Positions 1-6,948 of a DNA stretch of 7,172 nt are shown piece by piece. Within the stretch, counting starts at the first letter, position 1; the number at the start of each line of letters is the position of its first letter. The notes under the pieces were generated by a model. That model worked only from the letters and a program-made list of their open reading frames with translations, was not told the DNA's origin and searched no databases. Origin of the DNA: Erythrobacter sp. (GTDB taxonomy: Bacteria; Pseudomonadota; Alphaproteobacteria; Sphingomonadales; Sphingomonadaceae). The stretch spans positions 1 through 7,172 of the forward strand of contig JABSPI010000243.1 in the NCBI GenBank assembly GCA_013214365.1. The letters run 5' to 3'. The position numbers and the translations under genes are program-made.

Positions 1-1323
1 AATTACCATCACCACCAGGTCCGCCGGCGAGAGATTGCGCGCCATTCCAAACGCGATGCCGATGCGGTCATCCGGTTCGATGCCGATTTGATGAAATGGT
101 GCCGCCTGATCCGCGGAATGTTGCTGCGCACGCCCCCTGATCCGGCCTCTTTCAAGCCGCGCGATGCGATGGAATTCGCCTTTCTGCTGAAGAAATTCTA
201 CGATCTATCCGAAGATCAATTGTATGAATTTATTCGGTTCTTCACCATGTCGATCGCGGAATATCTGGAAGAATATTTCGAAAGCGATGTGGTGCTTGCC
301 CATTATTCCGGCGGCAGCATTATCGGCACCGGCCTTGGCGTATATTCGCCCGGCACCGCCTATGTTTTGTTGCACCATGCAATGGGCGATGTGGATGGCA
401 ATGTGGGCTCATGGGGGTTTGCGCGCGGCGGTATGGGCGCGGTTGCAGGCGCGCTTGCCTCCGCCTTTCGCTCGTTTGGCGGCGAGATAAAAACCTGCGC
501 ACAGGTCGCCCGGATCGATGTCAAAGGCGGCAAGGCACAAGGCGTCACGCTCACCAATGGCGATGTGCTCAAAGCGCGCAAAGTGGTCTCCAACCTCGAT
601 GCCAAGCGCACCTTCCTCAATGTCATGGAGCGCAAGGATTTGCCCGCTGATCTGGTCAAACGGGCGGAGAATTTCAAAATCCGCGGATCATCGGGCAAGC
701 TCAATATCGCGCTCGATGCAATGCCCGAATTCCCGGCCCTGCCCCAAGGCTCGCCGCTGACTTTGGGACATATGCATTTCAGCGACACGCTCGAACGGCT
801 GGAGCGCGCATATGACGATTGGAAAGAGGACCGCTGGTCTGCCGATCCTTACACCGACACATTGATCCCGACCCAGTTTGATCCGACCATGTCGCCCGCG
901 GGCAAACATATGATGACGGTGTTCGTGCAATATTGCCCGGTCGAGCCCGAAGGCGGATGGGATGATGCCAAGCGCGAGGCCTTTGGCAAAACCGTGATCG
1001 ATCAGATTTGCGAATACAGCCCCAATTTCCGCGATCTGATCCTGCATGCCGAAATCCGCACGCCCAATGAGATCGAAAACGAAGTGGGCCTGACCGAAGG
1101 CAATATTTTCCAGGGCGAACTCACGCTTGACCAATTGCTCTTCAACCGGCCCTTCCCCGGCTATGCGCAATATCGCGGCCCGGTGAAGGGGATGTATATG
1201 TGCGGATCCTCCAACCATCCCGGCGGCGGGGTGATGGGCGCACCGGGCGCCAATGCGGCGCGCGAAATCCTCAAAGATATGAAACGCGCGGACACCACGC
1301 CGGAGGATTTTGGCGATGACTAA
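1..1323 (+). CDS. Phytoene-dehydrogenase-like (COG1233/PYROXD2-type) FAD oxidoreductase, 5' end outside window
   Basis: The reading frame is open from base 1 to the TAA at 1321-1323, giving 440 visible residues. The first ATG at nt 88 is internal, because the codons before it already read as family-like sequence (REIARHSKRDADAV). Roughly the first 95 residues, including the N-terminal FAD Rossmann motif, lie upstream. Visible family features are the segment SPGTAYVLLHHAMGDVDG, then RGGMGAV at nt 424-444, a second nucleotide-fold strand (KVVSNLDAKRTFLN, nt 580-621), and the C-terminal FAD-contact motif MCGSSNHPGGGVMGAPGANA near nt 1198-1257. The family belongs to the amine-oxidase/phytoene-desaturase fold. 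Its members oxidise diverse and mostly unknown substrates, and human PYROXD2 is a member. The 3' end overlaps the next gene by 8 bases, and that gene is a paralogue. The substrate is unknown; a role in carotenoid synthesis is not supported by the context. The family call is strong and the function is open. Confidence 0.9.
   Translation, partial: NYHHHQVRRREIARHSKRDADAVIRFDADLMKWCRLIRGMLLRTPPDPASFKPRDAMEFAFLLKKFYDLSEDQLYEFIRFFTMSIAEYLEEYFESDVVLAHYSGGSIIGTGLGVYSPGTAYVLLHHAMGDVDGNVGSWGFARGGMGAVAGALASAFRSFGGEIKTCAQVARIDVKGGKAQGVTLTNGDVLKARKVVSNLDAKRTFLNVMERKDLPADLVKRAENFKIRGSSGKLNIALDAMPEFPALPQGSPLTLGHMHFSDTLERLERAYDDWKEDRWSADPYTDTLIPTQFDPTMSPAGKHMMTVFVQYCPVEPEGGWDDAKREAFGKTVIDQICEYSPNFRDLILHAEIRTPNEIENEVGLTEGNIFQGELTLDQLLFNRPFPGYAQYRGPVKGMYMCGSSNHPGGGVMGAPGANAAREILKDMKRADTTPEDFGDD
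1302..1306 (+). promoter_or_regulatory. Ribosome binding site GGAGG for the second flavoprotein gene
   Basis: A perfect GGAGG lies inside the end of the first coding region, 9 bases before the ATG at 1316. It favours that ATG over the in-frame TTG at 1310, which would sit only 3 bases from it. Confidence 0.75.
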
Positions 1324-2854
1324 GGCAAAAACGGCATTGGTCATCGGGGGCGGGCATAATGGCCTGATCTGCGCGACCTATCTGGCGCAGGCGGGTTGCC
1401 AAGTGCAATTGGTGGAACGGCGCGACACGGTGGGCGGCGGGGCCGCTTTGCACCATTTTGGTGAGGGGTATAGCGTGCCTGCGCTGGCGCAGATGCACCA
1501 TCCCTTGCACCCCAAAATCGCTAAGGAGCTCAAGCTCGATGCGCCAGCTCCGGCCCCTGCATCCGCGATCATTGCGCTCAGCCGCGAGGGGCAGCATCTC
1601 TATCTGGGCGAAAACGGCGCCACGGGCACCGGTTTGAGCGCGGAGGATCAAGTCGCCTATATCGCCTTCAAGCAGGAATTTGGCGCCTATGCCAAGGCGC
1701 TGGGCGCGCTCTATCTCAACACCGCGCCGCGATTGAAGGATTTTGATCTGGCCGATGGCACCGTGCTGGCCAAGCTGGGCTGGCAATTGCGGTTTGGCCT
1801 TGGCCGCGATGCCATGCGCGAATTCTTACGTGTGGGGGGGATGAATGTTTACGACATCCTCAACGAAAAATTTGCCTCGCCTGCCCTCAAAGGGGCTTTG
1901 GCGGCGCAGGCTGTGCTGGGCAATCATGTCGGACCGCGCACGCCGACGACCGCGCTCAATTACCTCTATGCCCGGTTCCAGGAATTGCAGGGGCCAGCCA
2001 GCCACGGCACCCAGATCGCCGATCACTTGCGCGATGCGGCAAGCGATGCGGGCGTGTCGATCACCACCGGGGTCGCGGTCGAACAGATCATGGTGAGCGA
2101 CGGGGTCGCGACCGGTGCAAGCTTGTCTGACGGGCGCGTGATAGAGGCCGATATCGTGGTCTCCAATGCCGATGCCAAAGCCACATTCCTCAACTTGGTT
2201 GGTCCGGCGCAGCTTGATGCGATGTTGACCCACCGGATTTCGAAAACCCGCACCAATGGCGATGTCTCAAAGGTCAATCTGGCGCTCGATAGCGCGCCCG
2301 ATTTTGCCGGGTTGAACGCGGATGATTTGCGCCACCGTATGATGATTGCGCCCGATATGCGCTATGTCGAGCGGGCCTTTAACGCGTCCAAATATGGCGA
2401 GATATCGCAGGCGCCAGTGCTCGATATTGCCTGCCCCAGCGCGGTCAATGGCGCGCTGGCACCCGCCGGTCACCACGTGCTCAGCATCAATGTCTCCTTC
2501 ACCCCCTATCGCCTCAAGCAAGGCTGGGATGAGGGGCGCGCTGTGGTGCTGCAAAAAGTGCTCGATATCCTTGAAGATTACAGCCCCGGCATAGGTGCAA
2601 AAGTGGTCGCCAGCGAAGTTCTGAGCCCGGTCGATATCGAGGCGCAATACGGGATTACAGGCGGGCATTGGCACCATGGCGAGATGTCAATCGATCAAGG
2701 CTTCATGATGCGCCCGGTCCACGGCACCGCGCAATATCAGACCCCGATCGAGGGATTGTTCCTATGCGGGGCGGCGGCCCATCCCGGCGGCGGGATCACC
2801 GGCCTGCCCGGGCGCAATGCGGCGCGCCGAATTTTGGCAAAGGCAGCGCGATGA
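1316..2854 (+). CDS. Second phytoene-dehydrogenase-like FAD oxidoreductase (diverged tandem paralogue)
   Basis: The predicted protein has 512 residues, about full length for the COG1233 family. The start is the ATG at 1316, supported by GGAGG at 1302-1306. The N-terminal FAD-binding Rossmann motif is GGGHNGL (residues 11-17), followed by the ribose-binding acidic residue E34 and the ERRDTVGGGA loop (34-43). There is a family-typical FASPALKGALAAQAVLGN stretch (186-203), a second strand VVSNADAKATFLN (281-293), and the C-terminal FAD motif LCGAAAHPGGGITGLPGRNA (483-502). No signal peptide or membrane segment is evident, so it is probably cytosolic. It is homologous along its length to the upstream gene. 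Where that gene has RGGMG, however, this one has GPASHGTQ (226-233), and the surrounding segment is shorter, so the two are not redundant copies. It overlaps the previous gene by 8 bases and the next by 4. The two proteins may form a hetero-oligomer (inference). The substrate is unknown. Confidence 0.92.
   Translation: MTKAKTALVIGGGHNGLICATYLAQAGCQVQLVERRDTVGGGAALHHFGEGYSVPALAQMHHPLHPKIAKELKLDAPAPAPASAIIALSREGQHLYLGENGATGTGLSAEDQVAYIAFKQEFGAYAKALGALYLNTAPRLKDFDLADGTVLAKLGWQLRFGLGRDAMREFLRVGGMNVYDILNEKFASPALKGALAAQAVLGNHVGPRTPTTALNYLYARFQELQGPASHGTQIADHLRDAASDAGVSITTGVAVEQIMVSDGVATGASLSDGRVIEADIVVSNADAKATFLNLVGPAQLDAMLTHRISKTRTNGDVSKVNLALDSAPDFAGLNADDLRHRMMIAPDMRYVERAFNASKYGEISQAPVLDIACPSAVNGALAPAGHHVLSINVSFTPYRLKQGWDEGRAVVLQKVLDILEDYSPGIGAKVVASEVLSPVDIEAQYGITGGHWHHGEMSIDQGFMMRPVHGTAQYQTPIEGLFLCGAAAHPGGGITGLPGRNAARRILAKAAR
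2839..2843 (+). promoter_or_regulatory. Probable ribosome binding site AAAGG for the GcvT-family gene
   Basis: This purine-rich AAAGG lies 7 bases before the ATG at 2851, inside the end of the preceding gene. The ATGA overlap (2851-2854) also suggests translation by re-initiation. Confidence 0.5.
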
Positions 2855-4062
2855 CGATGGAAAAACCCGCCATGCACAATTTCGCCCAAGTGCTCGAACC
2901 CTCCCCCTTTCACGACCGCATCGTGGCCCATACGCTGACCCAGAATTGGGCCGAGTGGAACGGATACCAGACCGTGCGGGTCGCCGACACAGTCGCATCG
3001 GAATATTTCGCTGTGCGCAGTTCGTGCAGCGTGATGGATCTGACCCCGATGGAAAAATACCGCATCACTGGCCCTGATGCGCTGGATTTCCTCAACCGCT
3101 TGGTCACCCGCGACATATCAAAATTGAAACCGGGCCGGGTGATGTATGCGGTGTGGTGCAATGATAAGGGCAAGGTGATCGATGATGGCACGATCTTTCA
3201 TCTGGCACCGGGCGATTACCGGCTGTGCGCCCAGCATCACCAGCTCGACTGGCTGTTATTGTCGAGCATCGGGTTCGATGTCACGATCGCCAAGGAAACC
3301 GCCGATATCGCCGCGCTCTCAGTGCAGGGGCCGACCGCCTATTCGGTGCTCGCCGCGGCGGGGGCAAAGGGGTTGGAGGGGCTCAAACCGTTCGGCATTA
3401 TCGAAACCGAAATGGCGGGCATCAAATTGACCATTTCGCGCACCGGTTTCACCGGGGATCTGGGCTATGAATTGTGGACCGATCCGGACAATGCGCTGGC
3501 GATGTGGGATGCGATTTTCGCGATCAAGCACAAGGGGTTGCTCGATGTGCGTTTGATCGGGCTCGATGCGTTGGAAATGGTCCGGATCGAGGCCGGCTTT
3601 ATTATGCCGGGATGGGATTTCAACACGGCGGAAAATGTGGTGCGCGCCGATCACGACCGCTCGCCGTTTGAATTGGGGCTCGATTGGATTGTGAAATTCG
3701 ACAAACCCTATTTCACCGGCAAGAAAGCGTTGCTGGAAGAGCGCGCACGCCCGGCCCGGCGGCGGCTGGTGAAATTGTCACTCGAAGGCAATCGCGTGCC
3801 CAGCGGCTCGTTCCTGTTTGATCGCAAGGATGGCACCAATGTCGGATCGGTGGTGGCGCATATGTGGTCGCCGATACTCAAAACCGCTTTGGCTTATGGC
3901 GATGTGGAGCTGACCAAGGGGGCGTTGCCGGACCAGCTATGGGCCGAAATCTACTATCAAAAAGAGCTCAAATGGCGCCTCGCCTGGGCCAAATGCACAG
4001 TCCACTCCGCGCCCTTCTGGCAGCATGAGCGGCGCTCCAAAACCCCGCCTTTAACCAGCTAA
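2851..4062 (+). CDS. GcvT-family (aminomethyltransferase-like) folate-dependent protein
   Basis: The predicted protein has 403 residues, slightly longer than glycine-cleavage T-protein (about 360-375). The start chosen is the ATG that overlaps the upstream stop as ATGA. In-frame ATGs at 2857 and 2872 are possible alternatives. GcvT-fold landmarks appear in order: TGPDALDFLNRLVTRDI (73-89), NDKGKVIDDGTIF (104-116) with D111/D112 matching the conserved folate-site aspartate region (VIDD), RTGFTGDLGYELW (197-209) equivalent to the T-protein RTGYTGE-GFE motif, RIEAGFIMPGWDF (245-257), FTGKKALLEE (288-297), and the C-terminal barrel signature VGSVVAHMWSPILKTALAYG (331-350). Known relatives move a one-carbon group to or from tetrahydrofolate: T-protein, the GcvT domains of sarcosine and dimethylglycine dehydrogenases, DMSP demethylase DmdA, and LigM-type O-demethylases. 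No GcvH or GcvP is in the window, so a true glycine-cleavage role is unlikely. Tight coupling to two flavoproteins suggests one-carbon capture from an oxidised substrate (inference). Confidence 0.88.
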   Translation: MTMEKPAMHNFAQVLEPSPFHDRIVAHTLTQNWAEWNGYQTVRVADTVASEYFAVRSSCSVMDLTPMEKYRITGPDALDFLNRLVTRDISKLKPGRVMYAVWCNDKGKVIDDGTIFHLAPGDYRLCAQHHQLDWLLLSSIGFDVTIAKETADIAALSVQGPTAYSVLAAAGAKGLEGLKPFGIIETEMAGIKLTISRTGFTGDLGYELWTDPDNALAMWDAIFAIKHKGLLDVRLIGLDALEMVRIEAGFIMPGWDFNTAENVVRADHDRSPFELGLDWIVKFDKPYFTGKKALLEERARPARRRLVKLSLEGNRVPSGSFLFDRKDGTNVGSVVAHMWSPILKTALAYGDVELTKGALPDQLWAEIYYQKELKWRLAWAKCTVHSAPFWQHERRSKTPPLTS

Positions 4063-4111
4063 ATCGCCCTGCCGGCTTGCCCAAAAGCGATGGCGGGATA
4101 CAAAAGTGATC

Positions 4112-4118
4112 AGGAGAA
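4112..4118 (+). promoter_or_regulatory. Strong ribosome binding site AGGAGAA deciding a GTG start
   Basis: AGGAGAA ends 4 bases before the GTG at 4123, a near-ideal Shine-Dalgarno placement. The in-frame ATG 33 bases upstream (4090) has no purine-rich element before it, so GTG 4123 is the better start. Confidence 0.75.
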
Positions 4119-4122
4119 TTTC

Positions 4123-6060
4123 GTGACCGACAAGCTGCGCCGTTTGACGCTGGGCATGGATGCACAGATTTCGCGCCGCGACATTATCCACGGCGCGGGC
4201 CTTGCCGGCGCAGGGATGTTGATCACGCCAGGTTTAACCGGTTGCACCGATACCGGCGCCAACCCGCCGCCAACGGGCGCCTATCCCCCCGCTCTGACCG
4301 GATTGCGCGGCAATCATGTCGGCTCGTTCGAAGTGGCGCACCAGATCGGATTTGAACGCCGCACCGATTGGACCCCGATCGCACAAGGCGAGAGCGCGCC
4401 GTTTGATCTGGTGGTGGTGGGCGCGGGGATTAGCGGGCTGAGCGCGGCCTATTTTTACCGCAAGAAGAACCCCGGCGCCAAAATCCTGATCCTCGACAAT
4501 CACGATGATTTTGGCGGCCATGCCAAACGCAATGAAATGCCCGCCGACGATGACGGGGACACCCGCCTGATCGGATATGGCGGCGGCCAAACCTTGCAAG
4601 AACCCTCCAGCTACAGCCCCCTGGTGCGCGAGCTGCTTGATGAATTGGGGGTCGATCTGGAGCTGTTCGAGACCGCTTATGATTATGATTTCCTGCGCCG
4701 CAATGGTTTGTCGGGCGGTCTGTATTTCAACAAGGAGCGATGGGGCGAAGATGTGACCGTCCCGTTCGATCTGGGCTTTTTTGAAGATTACCTGCCGGTC
4801 CAGCCCTCGCCTTTGTCCTTTGCCGAGGCGATCGCCAAAATGCCTCTATCCGATCCCGGCAAAGAGCAGCTGACCCATTTGTTCACGATCAAGGACGACC
4901 TGCTCGCAAACTACAGCGCGCAGGAAAAAGAGGCCTATCTCTATTCGATCAGCTATCGCACATTTCTGGAAGAGGTGATCGGCATCACCGAGCCCGAAGT
5001 GTTCGATGTGTTGCAGGATATGGCCGGCGATACCGGCGCCGGGATCGAGGCGATCACCGCGGCGACCGCGCTCGAATTTATCGGCCTGCCCGGATATGAA
5101 GCGGCCGGCCTGCCCCCGGCAGAGCCAATGGAACGCTACATCCACCACTATCCCGACGGCATCGCCACAGTCGCAAGATTGTTGGTGCGATCCATGATCG
5201 AAGACGCGGTGCCCCCCGGCACTCCGGCGCAAATCCTGACCAAGCCGACCCGCTATGCCAATCTCGACCGGCCGCAAAACGATGTCCGCATCCGTTTGAG
5301 CAGCACTGTGGTCAAAGTCGATCAGGTGACCGGCGGCCCCGCGCCTGTCGCGGTGACCTATGTCACGGATGGCCAAGCCTATAAAATCGATGCGAGAAAT
5401 TGCGTGCTGGCCTGCAATCATTCGATGATCCCGCATATTTGTCCCGGCCTGCCCGATGAACAGAAGGAAGCGCTCAGCTTTCAGGAAAAGACCCCGATCT
5501 TGTACACCAATGTGGCGGTGAGAAACTGGCGCGCATGGAAGGATATGGGGATCGGGACAGTGGTTGCCCCGGGCAGCTATTACATCCACGCCAAAATGGA
5601 TTTCCCGGTCAGTATGGGCGACTATCACTATGCCCGTTCACCCGACGATCCGGTGATCATCCATCTCGAACGCTTTCCCCATGTCAACAATGCCGGGATG
5701 ACCGCACGCGAACAGGCGCGAGCGGGCCGGATGGAGCTGCTCACCACCCCATTTGAAGAGATCGAGGCGCAAACCCGCGCCCAGCTTGCCGGAATGTTGG
5801 GCGGACATGGATTTGACCCCGCGCGCGACATCACCGCGATCACAGTCAATCGCTGGGGTCATGGCTATGCCTACAGCTACAATTACCTCTTCGATGAGGT
5901 TTACAATGACGATTGGAACGACCCGCAAATGCCGCATATGCGCGCGCGCAAACCATTTGGTCATATCACCATCGCCAATGCCGATGCAGGCGCGATTGCG
6001 CTGTTTTATTGCGCGGTTGAACAGGGGCACCGCGCGGTCGAAGAATTGCCCGTGGCCTAG
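4123..6060 (+). CDS. Tat-exported flavoprotein, spermidine dehydrogenase (SpdH)-like
   Basis: The predicted protein has 645 residues from GTG 4123, chosen for its AGGAGAA site; starting at ATG 4090 would add 11 residues. The N-terminus carries a twin-arginine signal, SRRDII (17-22), then a hydrophobic stretch (about 21-38) ending in LTGC (38-41). LTGC fits a lipobox with C41 as the lipidated residue, so the protein may be a Tat-translocated lipoprotein. The FAD Rossmann motif is [15 protein letters not shown] (97-111) with D125 ending the second strand, followed by [11 protein letters not shown] (128-138). [17 protein letters not shown] (341-357) and [10 protein letters not shown] (574-583) resemble SpdH-family blocks as I remember them. 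Characterised SpdH uses FAD and heme b to cleave spermidine to 1,3-diaminopropane and 4-aminobutyraldehyde. No CxxCH cytochrome-c motif is present here. The gene lies 60 bases after the GcvT-like gene and 26 before the dioxygenase. The family call is good, but activity on spermidine is unproven because family members in similar contexts may use other amines. Confidence 0.85.
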   Translation: MTDKLRRLTLGMDAQISRRDIIHGAGLAGAGMLITPGLTGCTDTGANPPPTGAYPPALTGLRGNHVGSFEVAHQIGFERRTDWTPIAQGESAPFDLVVVGAGISGLSAAYFYRKKNPGAKILILDNHDDFGGHAKRNEMPADDDGDTRLIGYGGGQTLQEPSSYSPLVRELLDELGVDLELFETAYDYDFLRRNGLSGGLYFNKERWGEDVTVPFDLGFFEDYLPVQPSPLSFAEAIAKMPLSDPGKEQLTHLFTIKDDLLANYSAQEKEAYLYSISYRTFLEEVIGITEPEVFDVLQDMAGDTGAGIEAITAATALEFIGLPGYEAAGLPPAEPMERYIHHYPDGIATVARLLVRSMIEDAVPPGTPAQILTKPTRYANLDRPQNDVRIRLSSTVVKVDQVTGGPAPVAVTYVTDGQAYKIDARNCVLACNHSMIPHICPGLPDEQKEALSFQEKTPILYTNVAVRNWRAWKDMGIGTVVAPGSYYIHAKMDFPVSMGDYHYARSPDDPVIIHLERFPHVNNAGMTAREQARAGRMELLTTPFEEIEAQTRAQLAGMLGGHGFDPARDITAITVNRWGHGYAYSYNYLFDEVYNDDWNDPQMPHMRARKPFGHITIANADAGAIALFYCAVEQGHRAVEELPVA

Positions 6061-6075
6061 GCCGCGCTTGCACAT

Positions 6076-6080
6076 GGGGA
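6076..6080 (+). promoter_or_regulatory. Probable ribosome binding site GGGGA for the dioxygenase gene
   Basis: GGGGA lies 6 bases before the ATG at 6087, in the 26-base gap after the flavoprotein gene. It is a modest match. The ATGs at 6074 and 6080 are in a different reading frame. Confidence 0.5.
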
Positions 6081-6086
6081 TGCACA

Positions 6087-6875
6087 ATGTTGGAATTTGA
6101 TCATCTGGCCCATCCCCGCACAATCGCCGATGCGCTGCTTGAAGATGGCGCGGTGATTGTTCATCCCGAACCCGATTTGGACCTGATCGACCAGGTGACC
6201 CGCGAATTGTCCGGCCCCTTTGCCGAGCAAGGCGCGCGGTTCCAGAACGATTTCAACGGCCATCACACTTTGCGGTTGAGCGCGATTTTGGCGCTCTCGC
6301 AAGCATCCGCGGGTCTGATCGCGCATGATCTGGTTCTGGCGATTTGCGATCTGGTGCTCAAACGCCATTGCGAGACATACCGCATCGGGTCGAGCACCGC
6401 GATCCAGATCCTGCCGGGTGAAAAGGTGCAGGAATTGCACCGCGATGATGACCTCTATCCGATCCGGATCGAGGGGGTGGAATTTCAGCTTTCGGCGATG
6501 TGGGCGCTGGATGATTTTACGCTCGAAAATGGCGCGACTTTGGTGGTTCCAGGCAGCCAGGATATGCGCCCGATCGACGCGGTTCAGCCCGGCGATATCG
6601 AACGCGCCGTAATGCCCAAAGGCAGCGTGTTGTTCTATCTCGGCTCAGCCATTCATGGCGGCGGGGCGAACATGTCCAACGCGCCGCGATCGGGCCTGAT
6701 CACGACCTATAGTCTGGGCTGGCTGCGGCAGGAAGAAAACCACTATCTCGCCATTCCACACAAGATCGCCGCGCATTATCCCGACCATGTGCGGCGCTTG
6801 ATGGGCTATCAAAGCCACGGCCCCTATCTCGGGGTCTATCCCGATGATCCCGACGGCCATTGGTACGATTCTTGA
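6087..6875 (+). CDS. PhyH-family Fe(II)/2-oxoglutarate-dependent dioxygenase
   Basis: The predicted protein has 262 residues, within the usual 250-300 range for phytanoyl-CoA dioxygenase (PhyH) family proteins. The iron-binding facial triad is visible as H118-R-D120 (in [12 protein letters not shown]) and the distal H190 (LGSAIHGGG). R201 (APRSGL) is placed to bind the 2-oxoglutarate carboxylate. [12 protein letters not shown] (147-158) is the characteristic strand-turn before the distal histidine in this family. No signal peptide is seen, so it is likely cytosolic. The family hydroxylates very varied substrates (phytanoyl-CoA, ectoine, antibiotics), and some hydroxylate a methyl or methylene group so that it later leaves as aldehyde. 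As the last gene of the apparent operon it may act on the same small molecule as the flavoproteins (inference). The start at ATG 6087 is supported by GGGGA just upstream. The substrate cannot be predicted. Confidence 0.88.
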   Translation: MLEFDHLAHPRTIADALLEDGAVIVHPEPDLDLIDQVTRELSGPFAEQGARFQNDFNGHHTLRLSAILALSQASAGLIAHDLVLAICDLVLKRHCETYRIGSSTAIQILPGEKVQELHRDDDLYPIRIEGVEFQLSAMWALDDFTLENGATLVVPGSQDMRPIDAVQPGDIERAVMPKGSVLFYLGSAIHGGGANMSNAPRSGLITTYSLGWLRQEENHYLAIPHKIAAHYPDHVRRLMGYQSHGPYLGVYPDDPDGHWYDS

Positions 6876-6888
6876 GACGCTAATGGCC
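6855..6888 (+). other. Imperfect inverted repeat across the dioxygenase stop codon
   Basis: GGCCATT (6855-6861) is the reverse complement of AATGGCC (6882-6888). Inner pairs, including two G-U wobbles, extend the stem to about 10 bp with a 14-base loop that contains the TGA stop. No T-run follows on either strand, so it is not a classical intrinsic terminator. It could still block exonucleases or mark the operon's 3' end. The right arm overlaps the tandem repeat, so the pairing may be partly fortuitous. Confidence 0.3.
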
Positions 6889-6935
6889 TGATGGCCTGAT
6901 GGGTTGCTGGGTTGCTGGGTTGCTGGGTTGCTGGG
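6880..6935. repeat. 8-bp tandem repeat, seven units, between convergent genes
   Basis: Seven head-to-tail 8-mers fill 56 of the 73 spacer bases: CTAATGGC, CTGATGGC, CTGATGGG, then four exact TTGCTGGG (6904-6935). The graded change from left to right looks like expansion of a drifting repeat by replication slippage. The block is non-coding: it lies after the stop of the dioxygenase and after the stop (read leftward) of the minus-strand gene. It is far too short and has no spacers, so it is not a CRISPR array. Copy number is expected to vary between strains (inference). Confidence 0.9.
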
Positions 6936-6948
6936 ATAGCCCGCCCGC

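Noticed and set aside
688..1344. 218-residue minus-strand open frame
   Set aside because: It lies antisense to the first flavoprotein gene, whose plus-strand frame shows clear family motifs. The minus-strand translation has no recognisable domain and arises from GC-rich codon bias.
1834..1840. G7 homopolymer as a phase-variation switch or sequencing error
   Set aside because: The reading frame is intact through it and both sides match the family (LRVGGMNVYD then FASPALKG). A single G7 in a GC-rich gene is unremarkable.
2668..2850. Upstream ATG extending the GcvT-like protein by 61 residues
   Set aside because: The extension lies within the preceding gene and translates to Arg/Pro-rich shadow sequence. 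The ATGA overlap at 2851 gives a protein of normal family length.
1..2854. Carotenoid biosynthesis cluster (crtI-like genes)
   Set aside because: The proteins share the phytoene-desaturase fold but group by motif with the broader COG1233/PYROXD2 type. No crtB, crtE, crtY or crtZ is nearby, and the neighbours are one-carbon and amine-type enzymes.
4090..4122. Upstream ATG start for the SpdH-like gene
   Set aside because: There is no ribosome binding site before ATG 4090, while AGGAGAA sits correctly before GTG 4123. The extra 11 residues would also place unneeded sequence before the Tat signal.
4063..4122. Internal promoter or terminator between the GcvT-like and SpdH-like genes
   Set aside because: I see no convincing -35/-10 pair, no stem-loop with a T-run and no operator palindrome in these 60 bases, only the ribosome binding site.
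4846..5628. 260-residue minus-strand open frame
   Set aside because: It is fully antisense to the SpdH-like gene. It is rich in His, Gly, Arg and Asp as expected for a shadow frame and has no domain.
6880..6935. CRISPR array or attachment site
   Set aside because: The units are 8 bp, contiguous, with no spacers and no integrase or cas gene nearby. It is a simple tandem repeat.
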